Below, one piece after another: positions 1 to 6,853 of a stretch of 22,293 nucleotides of DNA. The stretch lies in assembly GCA_964442335.1 (NCBI GenBank), contig CAYTZI010000016.1, forward strand, positions 1 to 22,293, written 5' to 3'. Both the position numbers and the translations under genes were made by a program. This DNA is from JBFYTX01 sp964442335. Its GTDB lineage: Bacteria; Chloroflexota; Dehalococcoidia; Dehalococcoidales; RBG-16-60-22. Positions within the stretch are counted from its first letter, which is position 1, and each line of letters begins with the position of its first letter. The notes under the pieces were generated by a model. It had not been told where the DNA came from. It was given only the letters and a program-made list of their open reading frames with translations, and made no database searches.

Positions 1-151
1 CAGCTTCGGCGACAGCGAAGCCAACTACGCCTGGAACGAGTGGGTGGTCAAGCAGGCCACCAGCGGCAAGTGTCTGAACCGCAAGGTGGAGTCGCTGGGC
101 ACTAAGGCCAGCGGCACCTGGACCCTTGAGGTAAACGTTACTTTAAGCTAG
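1..151 (+). CDS. phage structural protein, C-terminal fragment (5' end outside window)
   Basis: The reading frame is open from base 2 to a TAG at 149-151 and encodes about 49 residues ending in NVTLS. The fragment has the feel of the C-terminal beta-rich end of a phage structural protein, with a WNEW segment, then LNRKVESLG and GTWTLEV. I recall similar endings in small tail- or head-associated proteins of Chloroflexota-type prophages, but no function is established. It lies on the same strand and 31 nt upstream of further phage-like genes, so it is probably part of the same virion operon. The fragment is too short for a firmer call. Confidence 0.6.
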   Translation, partial: SFGDSEANYAWNEWVVKQATSGKCLNRKVESLGTKASGTWTLEVNVTLS

Positions 152-182
152 ATGAGTCGATACTCTGTCCCGTTGAGGATGA

Positions 183-1598
183 ATGACTATGGCAGTAGAA
201 CTGAAATCGGTCGGGGTTAGTCCGGGAGCGGACTCCACTACCTGTGTGGTAGCCAGGCCTTCCGGTTTGTCCGTTGGCGATTTGATGCTGGCGCATATTA
301 CCAGCCACGAAGGCGGTCTGGTGATTACACCGCCTGACGGCTGGACACAGATAAGGCAGGATGTCAGCGACCACGGATTCAGGTCGGGCCTTTTCTGGAA
401 AATTGCCGACTCGGATGATGTTTCTGCAAGCGACTTCACCTTCACCGTCGGCGATAATGCCAACATAGGTGCTATCACGGCCTGGACGGGGCACGACCCG
501 GACAGCCCGATAGGAGCTCATAGCGGGCAGTATAATTCGTATTATTATCATGTGCTTGTGCCCTCTATAACTCCGGCGGCGGCAAACTCGCTGATACTCC
601 TGTTCGGCGTAAGTCGTAACAACGTGACGTTTAGCAACTATCTGGTTGCCACGGACAATCCCGGTACATGGACGGAGGCTTACGACCATGGTACTTCTCT
701 TGGTTCCGACTGCTCTCAGTGCATGGGTTATGCGCTGCGTCCTGAAACGTCGGCGACCGGTCAGGGCGATATAACCCCGTCAAGCCAGACCTACAATATC
801 GGCAATCTGATAGCCATTACTCCTTCGAGCGGCGGCGGGGCGGACAAGACCGCTTCGGAGACCGGCTCCGGTGTCGATGGTTCAGCCATATCGGCTGCCG
901 CCGCCGGCTCGGAGACCGGGCAGGGGTCGGACGCCAGGCTGTCGTTTCTGGCCGGACTGGTAAAAAGCGATAACGGCGCCGGGGCGGAAGCGCTCCAGGT
1001 TATTTCGGCCGCCTTGTCCGCGGCCGAAGCCGGCACCGGCGCTGATGTTCTTTCTCTGTTCGCCGGTCTGTTCGGGGACGAAAGCGGCACCGCCGTTGTC
1101 GAGCAGGGTACTCTGTCGTTGGTTGTGTCCGCCGCCGACTCCGGCGGTGGTATTGAAACGCTGGCCGCCCAGCTTGCTGACATATTGAATACTGAAGGCG
1201 GCTCCGGTACGGAAAGCGTTGTCGGTCGCGCTGTGGTCTTCGGCGAGTCCGGGAGCGGTCTGGACGCGTTATCGGCCTTACTTGCGGCCCTCGTCAGGGG
1301 TGAAACGGGCAGCGGCGCCGAGCAGGGCCTGCTCATCTCGTTCGTGGAGAAGCTGGCGTCGGAAACAGGCTCCGGCAACGATGCAGCCGGCCTTTTGGCG
1401 GCACTGGCTGCCGTAGAGAGCGGGCTCGGCGCCGATTCCGGCTGGCTCGTCGGACTGAAAATCATCTTTGCCGGGGACGCCGGCGCCGGTCTGGAAACTC
1501 TGAAAGCCCTCGTAGAAAGCTCCAGAGCAGGTACGGACATGAAGCTGCCCGGCAGGGCGGGGCAGGTAAAAATTCCATCCAGGGGGGTGAGTCTATGA
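183..1598 (+). CDS. phage tail-fibre/appendage-like protein with twelve ETGSGxD-type repeats
   Basis: This is a 471-aa protein in two parts. Residues 1-215 form a beta-rich domain typical of phage appendage or adhesin proteins, with motifs such as SVGDLMLAHI, PPDGWTQI and an ITAWTGHD strand. Residues 226-450 are twelve degenerate repeats of 17-20 residues built on E-[ST]-G-x-G-x-[DE], each followed by a hydrophobic, Ala/Leu-rich stretch. A short basic tail follows. Two starts are possible: ATG at 183 (GAGG at 175-178, very close) or ATG at 189, which has better spacing. The stop overlaps the next start by 4 bp, so the two genes are translationally coupled. A role as a virion surface or tail protein is inferred from composition and neighbours. 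No enzymatic motif is seen, and I cannot name a specific family. Confidence 0.7.
   Translation: MTMAVELKSVGVSPGADSTTCVVARPSGLSVGDLMLAHITSHEGGLVITPPDGWTQIRQDVSDHGFRSGLFWKIADSDDVSASDFTFTVGDNANIGAITAWTGHDPDSPIGAHSGQYNSYYYHVLVPSITPAAANSLILLFGVSRNNVTFSNYLVATDNPGTWTEAYDHGTSLGSDCSQCMGYALRPETSATGQGDITPSSQTYNIGNLIAITPSSGGGADKTASETGSGVDGSAISAAAAGSETGQGSDARLSFLAGLVKSDNGAGAEALQVISAALSAAEAGTGADVLSLFAGLFGDESGTAVVEQGTLSLVVSAADSGGGIETLAAQLADILNTEGGSGTESVVGRAVVFGESGSGLDALSALLAALVRGETGSGAEQGLLISFVEKLASETGSGNDAAGLLAALAAVESGLGADSGWLVGLKIIFAGDAGAGLETLKALVESSRAGTDMKLPGRAGQVKIPSRGVSL
858..1535 (+). repeat. in-frame tandem repeat, 12 degenerate units of 51-60 bp
   Basis: The acidic codon that opens each unit lies at 858, 912, 969, 1026, 1080, 1137, 1194, 1245, 1302, 1362, 1416 and 1476. 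The intervals are 54, 57, 57, 54, 57, 57, 51, 57, 60, 54 and 60 bp, all multiples of three. The protein motif E/D-x-G-x-G-x-D/E is kept while synonymous codons vary. The repeat is therefore maintained at protein level and is old, or diversified by selection, rather than a recent DNA duplication. Confidence 0.85.
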
Positions 1599-2230
1599 AC
1601 TTAACGGAAATGATAGCGCTGGTCAGGCAGGACCTGCGCGACCAGGATAGCCAGAACTATCGCTGGACAGACGATGAGCTGGCGCGGCACATTAACAGGG
1701 CGGTGCGGGAGTTCTCCGAGGAGTTGCCCCTCCCCGCTAGGGCCACTCTGCCTACCGTTGCCGATTCCAGGGAAGTGGACATATCGGGGCTTACGGGCCG
1801 GGTCATGGTGGAAGCCGTGGAATATCCTCTGGCGTCCTTCCCGCCGGACTACCAGCAGTTCACCGTCTGGGGGGATAACCTGACCATCATCAGCGGCAGC
1901 GAGCCGGACGGCTCTAACTGCTATGTCTATTACGGCGCGCTGCATACGCTGGACGGGCAGGGTTCCACTATTCCTACCAAGTACGAAGATATCGTAGCTG
2001 CGGGGGCATGCGGTTACGCCGCCGTGGAGTGGGCGGTCTATGCCGTCAACCGGGTTAATGTCGGGGGCGCGGCAACGTCCAGGGAATACCTTGAGTGGGG
2101 CAACCAGAAGCTGAAATATTTCCGGCAGGAGCTGAAAAGGCTCGGGAGGAAGAACCGGGTAAGGGTCAGTTCGCTCTACCAGCCCTATAATCCGGTGGTC
2201 AATCAGTCCAGGGACTATAGCTCTTACTGA
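1595..2230 (+). CDS. phage neck / head-tail adaptor-like protein
   Basis: This is a 211-aa protein. The N-terminus (residues 1-45) is an amphipathic helical region opening with MNLTEMIALVRQDLRD and continuing YRWTDDELARHINRAVREF. It matches the general look of phage head-tail connector or adaptor proteins, which begin with a helix pair containing W-[ST]-D-x-E-L. Beta-rich central segments follow, then a helical C-terminus (KLKYFRQELKRLGRK). The ATG overlaps the upstream TGA (ATGA), and a strong purine-rich ribosome site (AGGGGGGTGAG) precedes it. By family analogy it would sit at the portal/neck interface. The adaptor assignment comes from pattern recognition, not a database match. No catalytic residues are expected or seen. 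Confidence 0.6.
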   Translation: MNLTEMIALVRQDLRDQDSQNYRWTDDELARHINRAVREFSEELPLPARATLPTVADSREVDISGLTGRVMVEAVEYPLASFPPDYQQFTVWGDNLTIISGSEPDGSNCYVYYGALHTLDGQGSTIPTKYEDIVAAGACGYAAVEWAVYAVNRVNVGGAATSREYLEWGNQKLKYFRQELKRLGRKNRVRVSSLYQPYNPVVNQSRDYSSY

Positions 2231-2247
2231 TGTGGGGGAGTAAATAG

Positions 2248-4242
2248 ATGCGAGAGCTTTCATCAACTTTGCTGGCTGCACAGAAGCAGTCAAGCGCGCA
2301 GCCTCATGTGAGGCTCAGGGCCTTCAATAAAAATGGGGGGGTTGTCAGGCTGGACTGGGGCAGGCTTTATACCGGCTCGGAGCCGGACTGGTATCACGCG
2401 CTGGCTGTCCCTTCCGACGGCTCCCTCATCAGGGCCAGGATAACGCCATCAACTGATGCCCGTAAGCTCTACCGGCAGCGCGTGACTTCGCCCGGACCGG
2501 GGAGCGACTTCTCCCAGTGGACTTATACCGGCCAGTACAACGCCCTGGCCGTTGCGGCGGCGGCGCTGGGGGCGGAGGTCTCCATAATCTGGATAGACCT
2601 TGACCGTGAGATACAGCGCATCAAGAGCGCGAACAACGGCGCGACCTGGCTCAGTCCTGAGACTCTGGATTACTCTCCCACCAGCTCCGTTTACGGCATT
2701 ACGGCGGCTTATAAGCCCTCCGGCGACCTCGCTGTGTTTTTCGCCGATGCGAGCACGCTCTACGTTAAAAAATATGTCGGCGGTCAGTGGCAGAGCAAGA
2801 CGGCCTGGGATAAGAACACCGGCAATCTGTCGGGTGTGGCCGCTGTCTATGACGGCGACTGGTGCCTGCTGGTCACGGGCAAAGATTCGGCCGGGAATTT
2901 CAAGCTGTGGAGCCTGGCCTATGGAGACGGTGGCGCCGTGCCCGCGGGAACTTGGTCGGAACTGAAAGAACTGGCGTCGGCGCCGTCCGGCGGCGCGTTC
3001 GAGTACCGCCAGCCTTTCCTCGATAAGGCAGATGCCTGCCGTTGTTTTTTCGTCGAGAAGTTCACCGGCAGCGAGGCTTACAGCCGCCCGTTCCGCTCGC
3101 ATGCCGTTCCCGGCGTTGATTTCGCCGGCGGCCTCTGGCGCGAGCCCGCGCCGTTCAATCTTTCCTCCGAGTACGGCCTCGCCATGGCGCACGATAGTAG
3201 TTTCGCCTGGCTGTCGAGTCCCGCCGGTGTGTGGCGGGCCTCGCTGGCGGCACAAAGCCTGGATATATCCGGCGATGTTATCGGCGTCCGCTTTGAGTCG
3301 GGAGAAACAGCCGGTAGTCTGACTGTTGAGTTGAGGAACGACGATGGCAGGTATACCTCGCCCGGACAGGGCGCCCTGGCCGTCCTTGATATCGGCTGTC
3401 AGCTGGAGTTCGCTCCCGGTTATATCACTCCCGAAGGCCCTGAGTCTGCAGCCGGTCTTAGCTTTCAGCTCGAGTCTTATGAACATGTCAGCGCCGGTGG
3501 CAAAGCCGGCCTGGTGCTGAGGGCGGTGGACGGGTGGGCGGCCCTCGGCGAGTGGAAAGCCAGGCACCAGTTCCGCTGGAACAGGACCGCTGCCGTAGCC
3601 AGTGTCAAAGATATTATCGGCTTTGTCCTTGCCCGGGTCGGCCTGAAGCTGGAGGTAATATCGCAATCGGCGGCGGTGACCGGTTTTTGTCCGGACTTCA
3701 CGGTAAGTGCGGAAGACAGCGGGCGCGAGGTGATTTTAAAGCTGCTTTCATTCGTCCCGGACGTACTGTTTATTGAAGGTAACACGGCTTATCTTTTAGA
3801 CCCGTCGGCGGACGACCAAGCCGTCTATACCTACGGCGCCGGGCATCCCATCTTCGAAGGTGCCTACCGTCGCGGGGCGATGAAAACGAACCGGGTGCAG
3901 GTGGAAGGAGACGGTGCCGGTCTGATCGTCGCCGATAGCTTTGCATGGGAGGAAATCGACCTTCTTAACGACCGCCTTCTACAGCTCGATGACAGAAACA
4001 TCGGCACCATAGACGAGGCCCTGCAGCGCGGCGAGGCTTATCTGAGGCGGGCGGAAATCGGTGCGGAGGGGGGCAACATTCTGGTGCCGGTGAACTGCGG
4101 CCAGCAGCTCTATGACGTCATCGAAATTACGGACGTCCACGCCGGGCTTGATGCCATAAGGAAAAGGGTGCTGGGCATCGTCCTGACGTATTACCCGCGC
4201 CGCGGTGAATATCGTCAGTGCTTGATTCTTGGGGCGGTCTAG
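2248..4242 (+). CDS. phage baseplate/tail protein with N-terminal propeller-like domain
   Basis: This is a 664-aa protein with two probable domains. Residues about 45-330 contain repeated W-rich beta blades (for example GATWLSPET, AGTWSELKE and FAWLSSPAGVW), reminiscent of sialidase or beta-propeller folds. Residues about 340-660 begin with a segment reading GVRFESGETAGSLTVELRN and continue with a WAALGEW motif, a helical VKDIIGFVLARVGL and a C-terminal YYPRRGEY strand. These resemble tail hub or baseplate proteins that carry a receptor-facing N-terminal domain. The start is supported by GGGGGAG at 2234-2239, 17 nt after the upstream stop. A likely role is tail-tip or host-surface binding, inferred from architecture and position. 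No sialidase Asp-boxes of canonical form (S-x-D-x-G-x-T-W) are evident, although NNGATW at about residues 129-134 is Asp-box-like, so enzymatic activity is not claimed. Confidence 0.6.
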   Translation: MRELSSTLLAAQKQSSAQPHVRLRAFNKNGGVVRLDWGRLYTGSEPDWYHALAVPSDGSLIRARITPSTDARKLYRQRVTSPGPGSDFSQWTYTGQYNALAVAAAALGAEVSIIWIDLDREIQRIKSANNGATWLSPETLDYSPTSSVYGITAAYKPSGDLAVFFADASTLYVKKYVGGQWQSKTAWDKNTGNLSGVAAVYDGDWCLLVTGKDSAGNFKLWSLAYGDGGAVPAGTWSELKELASAPSGGAFEYRQPFLDKADACRCFFVEKFTGSEAYSRPFRSHAVPGVDFAGGLWREPAPFNLSSEYGLAMAHDSSFAWLSSPAGVWRASLAAQSLDISGDVIGVRFESGETAGSLTVELRNDDGRYTSPGQGALAVLDIGCQLEFAPGYITPEGPESAAGLSFQLESYEHVSAGGKAGLVLRAVDGWAALGEWKARHQFRWNRTAAVASVKDIIGFVLARVGLKLEVISQSAAVTGFCPDFTVSAEDSGREVILKLLSFVPDVLFIEGNTAYLLDPSADDQAVYTYGAGHPIFEGAYRRGAMKTNRVQVEGDGAGLIVADSFAWEEIDLLNDRLLQLDDRNIGTIDEALQRGEAYLRRAEIGAEGGNILVPVNCGQQLYDVIEITDVHAGLDAIRKRVLGIVLTYYPRRGEYRQCLILGAV

Positions 4243-4266
4243 AGACCGGTGGAAAGGGGATATGCC

Positions 4267-4479
4267 ATGAAAATAAAGAAAGCGGAGCTCAGGAGCTTTA
4301 GCTCCGTCAATTATACGGCGACGGTGCGGCTCTCCACCAGCTATAAGGTCTACCTGGAGGACGTGGCAGTGGCCAGGAACCTGCCGGCGGCGGAAATGGT
4401 CACCGGGAGGCGCGTGGCCGTTCTCTTCTTCGATGAGAACAGTCCCAAAGAAGCGGTGGTGGTGGCGGTATATATTTAG
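4267..4479 (+). CDS. small beta-rich phage-associated protein
   Basis: This is a 70-aa protein beginning MKIKKAELRSF. I chose the ATG at 4267 because AAAGGGG (4253-4259) lies 7-8 nt upstream. A GTG at 4249 would put that ribosome site inside the gene. Alternating hydrophobic strands (TATVRLS, YKVYLEDVAVA, RRVAVLFFDE, AVVVAVYI) suggest a small beta-barrel of the OB or baseplate-spike-adaptor kind. It follows the baseplate-like gene by 24 nt and is the last gene of the phage block. Its TAG ends 2 nt before the stop of the convergent gene on the other strand. The function is unknown, and a tail-tip accessory role is inferred from position. Confidence 0.6.
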   Translation: MKIKKAELRSFSSVNYTATVRLSTSYKVYLEDVAVARNLPAAEMVTGRRVAVLFFDENSPKEAVVVAVYI

Positions 4480-4481
4480 GC

Positions 4482-5153
4482 TTATGGTCTGCCTTTATCG
4501 CTGCTACCGCTTTTGTCCGGCGGTTCCGCCTTATACAAAGTCTGGTAGAGCGGTAACATGATTGCATCGACCGCCTTTTTGGCGCGGTCAATCGATTTTT
4601 CGTCCTGGGAGGCCGGACTTTCTCTTTCCAGTCTGTACAGGGCGCGGTAGTAAGGAAGCACCATAGCCTCTATCAGGTTGGCGGTCTCGAATACCGTCCT
4701 TTTATCTTCGGAGGCGGGTTCTTCAGGTTCGGCGGCGGGCGTTACCGGCGGGTGTAAAGCCCGGTAGGAAATGGCCGTTCTTTCCCATGAGGGTGTAGTG
4801 TCCCTCTGCACCGGCTTTTCGCCCGTTTTCATGGTTGACAGCAGCGCTTCTTTCCGCACCAGGGCGTCTTCCGTATTTTTGATAAGGTTTAGAACGACGT
4901 TGTTCTGGAAAGCGGCGCTCTTCTTTAGCTCCTGGGATGCTTCGGCTAGTCCCTGGATGGCGCCGGTATGGCTGGACAGATGATAAGCGTACTCCGCGAT
5001 CGCCGCCGTAAAGTCGTTCAGGGCCTTCTCCGTGGCCTCCATTCGCTTTTCGGCGACTTCCACCTGGTTGGCAAGCGCGCTATTACGCCCGTGAATAATC
5101 AGGCATAAAAGGATTATCAACAGGATGGCGAGACCGGCTACTGCGTAAACCAT
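4482..5153 (-). CDS. membrane-anchored coiled-coil protein with duplicated C-terminal motif
   Basis: This is a 223-aa protein of unrecognised family. Residues 3-20 are one strongly hydrophobic segment (signal anchor), followed by a helical, coiled-coil-like region (about 23-110), a Pro/Glu-rich linker (about 112-152) and a helical C-terminus. The C-terminus contains two related 16-residue segments, IEAMVLPYYRALYRLE (161-176) and VDAIMLPLYQTLYKAE (195-210), indicating an internal duplication. The ATG at 5153 was chosen over an upstream TTG at 5186 because AAAAGG precedes it and the TTG has no ribosome site and would overlap the upstream gene. It lies 16 nt downstream of the atypical LuxR-type regulator and is almost certainly co-transcribed with it, so it may be its membrane partner (inference). 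Confidence 0.75.
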   Translation of the reverse strand: MVYAVAGLAILLIILLCLIIHGRNSALANQVEVAEKRMEATEKALNDFTAAIAEYAYHLSSHTGAIQGLAEASQELKKSAAFQNNVVLNLIKNTEDALVRKEALLSTMKTGEKPVQRDTTPSWERTAISYRALHPPVTPAAEPEEPASEDKRTVFETANLIEAMVLPYYRALYRLERESPASQDEKSIDRAKKAVDAIMLPLYQTLYKAEPPDKSGSSDKGRP

Positions 5154-5169
5154 GAGGCCGCCGCCTTTT

Positions 5170-5955
5170 TCAGGAGAGTCCCCCAAGCAGCGACTTCAGG
5201 CGTTCCATTAGCTGCTCTTTGAACTCGTTGAACTCTGCCTTGGTGATATATTCTAAGGTTTTGCCGTCTCTTTTCAGCGGCCTGATTATGGGCGGCAGGC
5301 TTCTCTGGGTGGCCTCGATTACCGCCTGGGCCTGGTCGTTGGCGATGAGCTTGTTCAATATCTGTCTCATGTGGCGCCGGACGTTGTCCTCGGTGGTGCC
5401 CAGCTTTTGCGCCACCTGCTCTATGGCACTGCCGGCGGCAAAGCCTTCGAGAGCCTGGACCTCTTTCTGGTTTAGCTTTGCCAGCAGGTTGTCCATACGC
5501 TCGCTCACTGCTTTAAGCTCCTCGAACTCCGCCAGGGCTATGGCGGCGACGCCCGGTGTCATAAGCTCGTCCATGATGGGCAGGCTGCCCTGGGACACCA
5601 CCCTGATGATATCGAGAAACTCCTCCGGCTCGGTGTCTCTGGTCAGCCACGCGCTCACGCCGCTTTTGATGGCTTCGAAGATTTTCTCGTCTTCCCGTTT
5701 ATTCGTCATCAGGATAACGGCCACCGCCGGCTGGCTCCGCTTGATGCGCCGGGTGATGTCCGGGCCGCTTGTCTTTTTGTCCTGCATGCTTAGGACGGCT
5801 ATATTCGGCGGGTTGGCCTCGATGAGCGTGAAAGCCTCGTCGTTGCTCGTGGTTTCGCCGATGACGTCGAAGTCTTCCTCGCCGGAAAGAACGAAGTGGA
5901 TTCCCTCTCTGAAAAAGACCTGCGGGTCAGAGAGGAATACCTTTATTTTGTCCAT
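5170..5955 (-). CDS. LuxR/NarL-type regulator with degenerate (Asp-less) receiver
   Basis: This is a 261-aa protein. Residues 4-122 align by eye with a NarL-type receiver (opening KVFLSDPQVFFREGI; later RVVSQG). Residues 161-217 are a LuxR-type helix-turn-helix (LNQKEVQALEGFAAG, then VRRHMRQILNKL). A C-terminal helical extension (about 220-261) is unusual for NarL proteins. Key receiver residues are changed: the phosphoacceptor position is Ser56 (VLSMQ where VLDL is expected), the acidic pair is Ser9-Asp10, and the conserved Lys is Arg106. Thr84 is retained. Phosphorylation by the usual route is therefore unlikely, and the protein probably responds to protein contact, a ligand or abundance. 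GAGGT lies 5-6 nt before the ATG. It heads a two-gene unit with the membrane coiled-coil protein. Confidence 0.88.
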   Translation of the reverse strand: MDKIKVFLSDPQVFFREGIHFVLSGEEDFDVIGETTSNDEAFTLIEANPPNIAVLSMQDKKTSGPDITRRIKRSQPAVAVILMTNKREDEKIFEAIKSGVSAWLTRDTEPEEFLDIIRVVSQGSLPIMDELMTPGVAAIALAEFEELKAVSERMDNLLAKLNQKEVQALEGFAAGSAIEQVAQKLGTTEDNVRRHMRQILNKLIANDQAQAVIEATQRSLPPIIRPLKRDGKTLEYITKAEFNEFKEQLMERLKSLLGGLS

Positions 5956-6007
5956 TTTTGACCTCGGTGAGCGCTGTCAAATCTCTACCGATTAACTTTA
6001 CCACAGC

Positions 6008-6036
6008 GGTATAAAGATATGTCTAACGATAGTTAA
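6008..6036 (-). promoter_or_regulatory. candidate sigma70-type promoter for the LuxR-type regulator
   Basis: On the - strand, TTAACT (6036-6031) and TATACC (6013-6008) are separated by 17 nt. Each matches four of six consensus bases. An inverted repeat TAAC-GATA-GTTA (6024-6035) overlaps the -35 element and could be an operator. The predicted start near 6001 gives a leader of about 46 nt. This is a modest match in AT-rich intergenic DNA. Confidence 0.35.
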
Positions 6037-6138
6037 TATTTCATAAAAAAGTCGTAAACTTCTGATAAAGAATAGGTATGAATAAAGAGGATAGTTGAGG
6101 ACTGTGCGGGCGTTAAAAAATACCCGGAATTCGCGGTG

Positions 6139-6837
6139 TCAGTTACCCGCGGGGCGGATAAATTTGTAACCGATGCCGTGCTCGGTTACGATGATGTTCG
6201 GCGTCTCGGCGTTGTCTTCGAGTTTCTGCCGCAGGTGCTGGATGTGCACGCGCAGCAGGTCCCGCGCGTCGACATAGCTGTCCCCCCACACCTTGGCCAA
6301 CAGGCTCTCGTGGGAGAGTATCCGGCCCTCGTTCCTGATCAGGTAGTAAAGCAGTTTTCTTTCGGTGGAGGTGAGTTTCACCGGATGGCCGCCCAGCGTT
6401 ACCTCGTTCCGGCTGAAGTCCACCGAGAGCTTTCCGGAGGTGAAGGGGCGCTCCTCTTCGCTCACAGCTAGCCCCTGGGCGCGCCGCAGCACCGCCTGGA
6501 CGCGGGCTATCAGTTCGATGTGGCTGAACGGCTTGGTGATGTAGTCGTCAGCGCCGAGCTCGAGCCCCTTGGCGACATCGGTATCCTCCCCGCGGACCGT
6601 CAGCATGAGCACGGGCACGTCGGAAAAGCGGCGTATCTCTTTAAGTACCTGATAGCCATCCATGTCCGGCAGTCCGATATCGAGGATAACGACGTCCGGG
6701 CTCTCGGTCTCCACCAGCGAAACGCCGTCCCGGCCGTTGGAGGCGGATATCACCGTGGTGCCGCTCCAGCGCAGTTGAAAGCACAGGGAAACAACCTCGA
6801 TAATCCCGGGATCGTCCTCGATGACCAGAACCTTCAT
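6139..6837 (-). CDS. OmpR/PhoB-family response regulator
   Basis: This is a 232-aa protein of the usual length for the family. The receiver domain (1-120) has the complete phosphorylation site: acidic residues Glu7-Asp8-Asp9, phosphoacceptor Asp53 in VVILDIGLPDMDG, Thr80 and Lys102 in YITKPF. The C-terminal winged-helix DNA-binding domain (about 132-229) has LTSTERKLLYYLI, the recognition region VDARDLLRVHIQHLRQKL and the terminal hairpin HGIGYKF. It lies 16 nt downstream of the histidine kinase on the same strand, so the pair should be co-transcribed and form a two-component system. The target genes cannot be deduced. Family membership is clear, but the stimulus is not. Confidence 0.95.
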   Translation of the reverse strand: MKVLVIEDDPGIIEVVSLCFQLRWSGTTVISASNGRDGVSLVETESPDVVILDIGLPDMDGYQVLKEIRRFSDVPVLMLTVRGEDTDVAKGLELGADDYITKPFSHIELIARVQAVLRRAQGLAVSEEERPFTSGKLSVDFSRNEVTLGGHPVKLTSTERKLLYYLIRNEGRILSHESLLAKVWGDSYVDARDLLRVHIQHLRQKLEDNAETPNIIVTEHGIGYKFIRPAGN

Positions 6838-6853
6838 ATTAACTCCTTTAAAG

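Noticed and set aside
858..1535. Direct repeats as a possible CRISPR array or RTX toxin region
   Set aside because: Units are in frame, diverged at DNA level and lack constant repeats with unique spacers. The period of 17-20 residues and missing second nonapeptide do not fit RTX repeats.
791..1540. A 249-codon open frame on the - strand opposite the repeat half of the phage appendage gene
   Set aside because: It mirrors the GC-rich Gly/Ala/Glu repeat codons, giving a low-complexity Ser/Pro/Ala product, and has no independent ribosome site or family signal. The + strand frame fits the operon with a 4-bp overlap.
2449..3666. A 405-codon open frame on the - strand inside the baseplate-like gene
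   Set aside because: Its product is compositionally odd and unlike any family I know. The + strand gene has a proper ribosome site, the correct operon direction and coherent domains.
6100..6150. Possible terminator after the OmpR-type regulator
   Set aside because: A CGCGG/CCGCG pairing and a T-run exist on the - strand, but they are separated by about 10 nt and the stem has only 5 bp, so the structure is not convincing.
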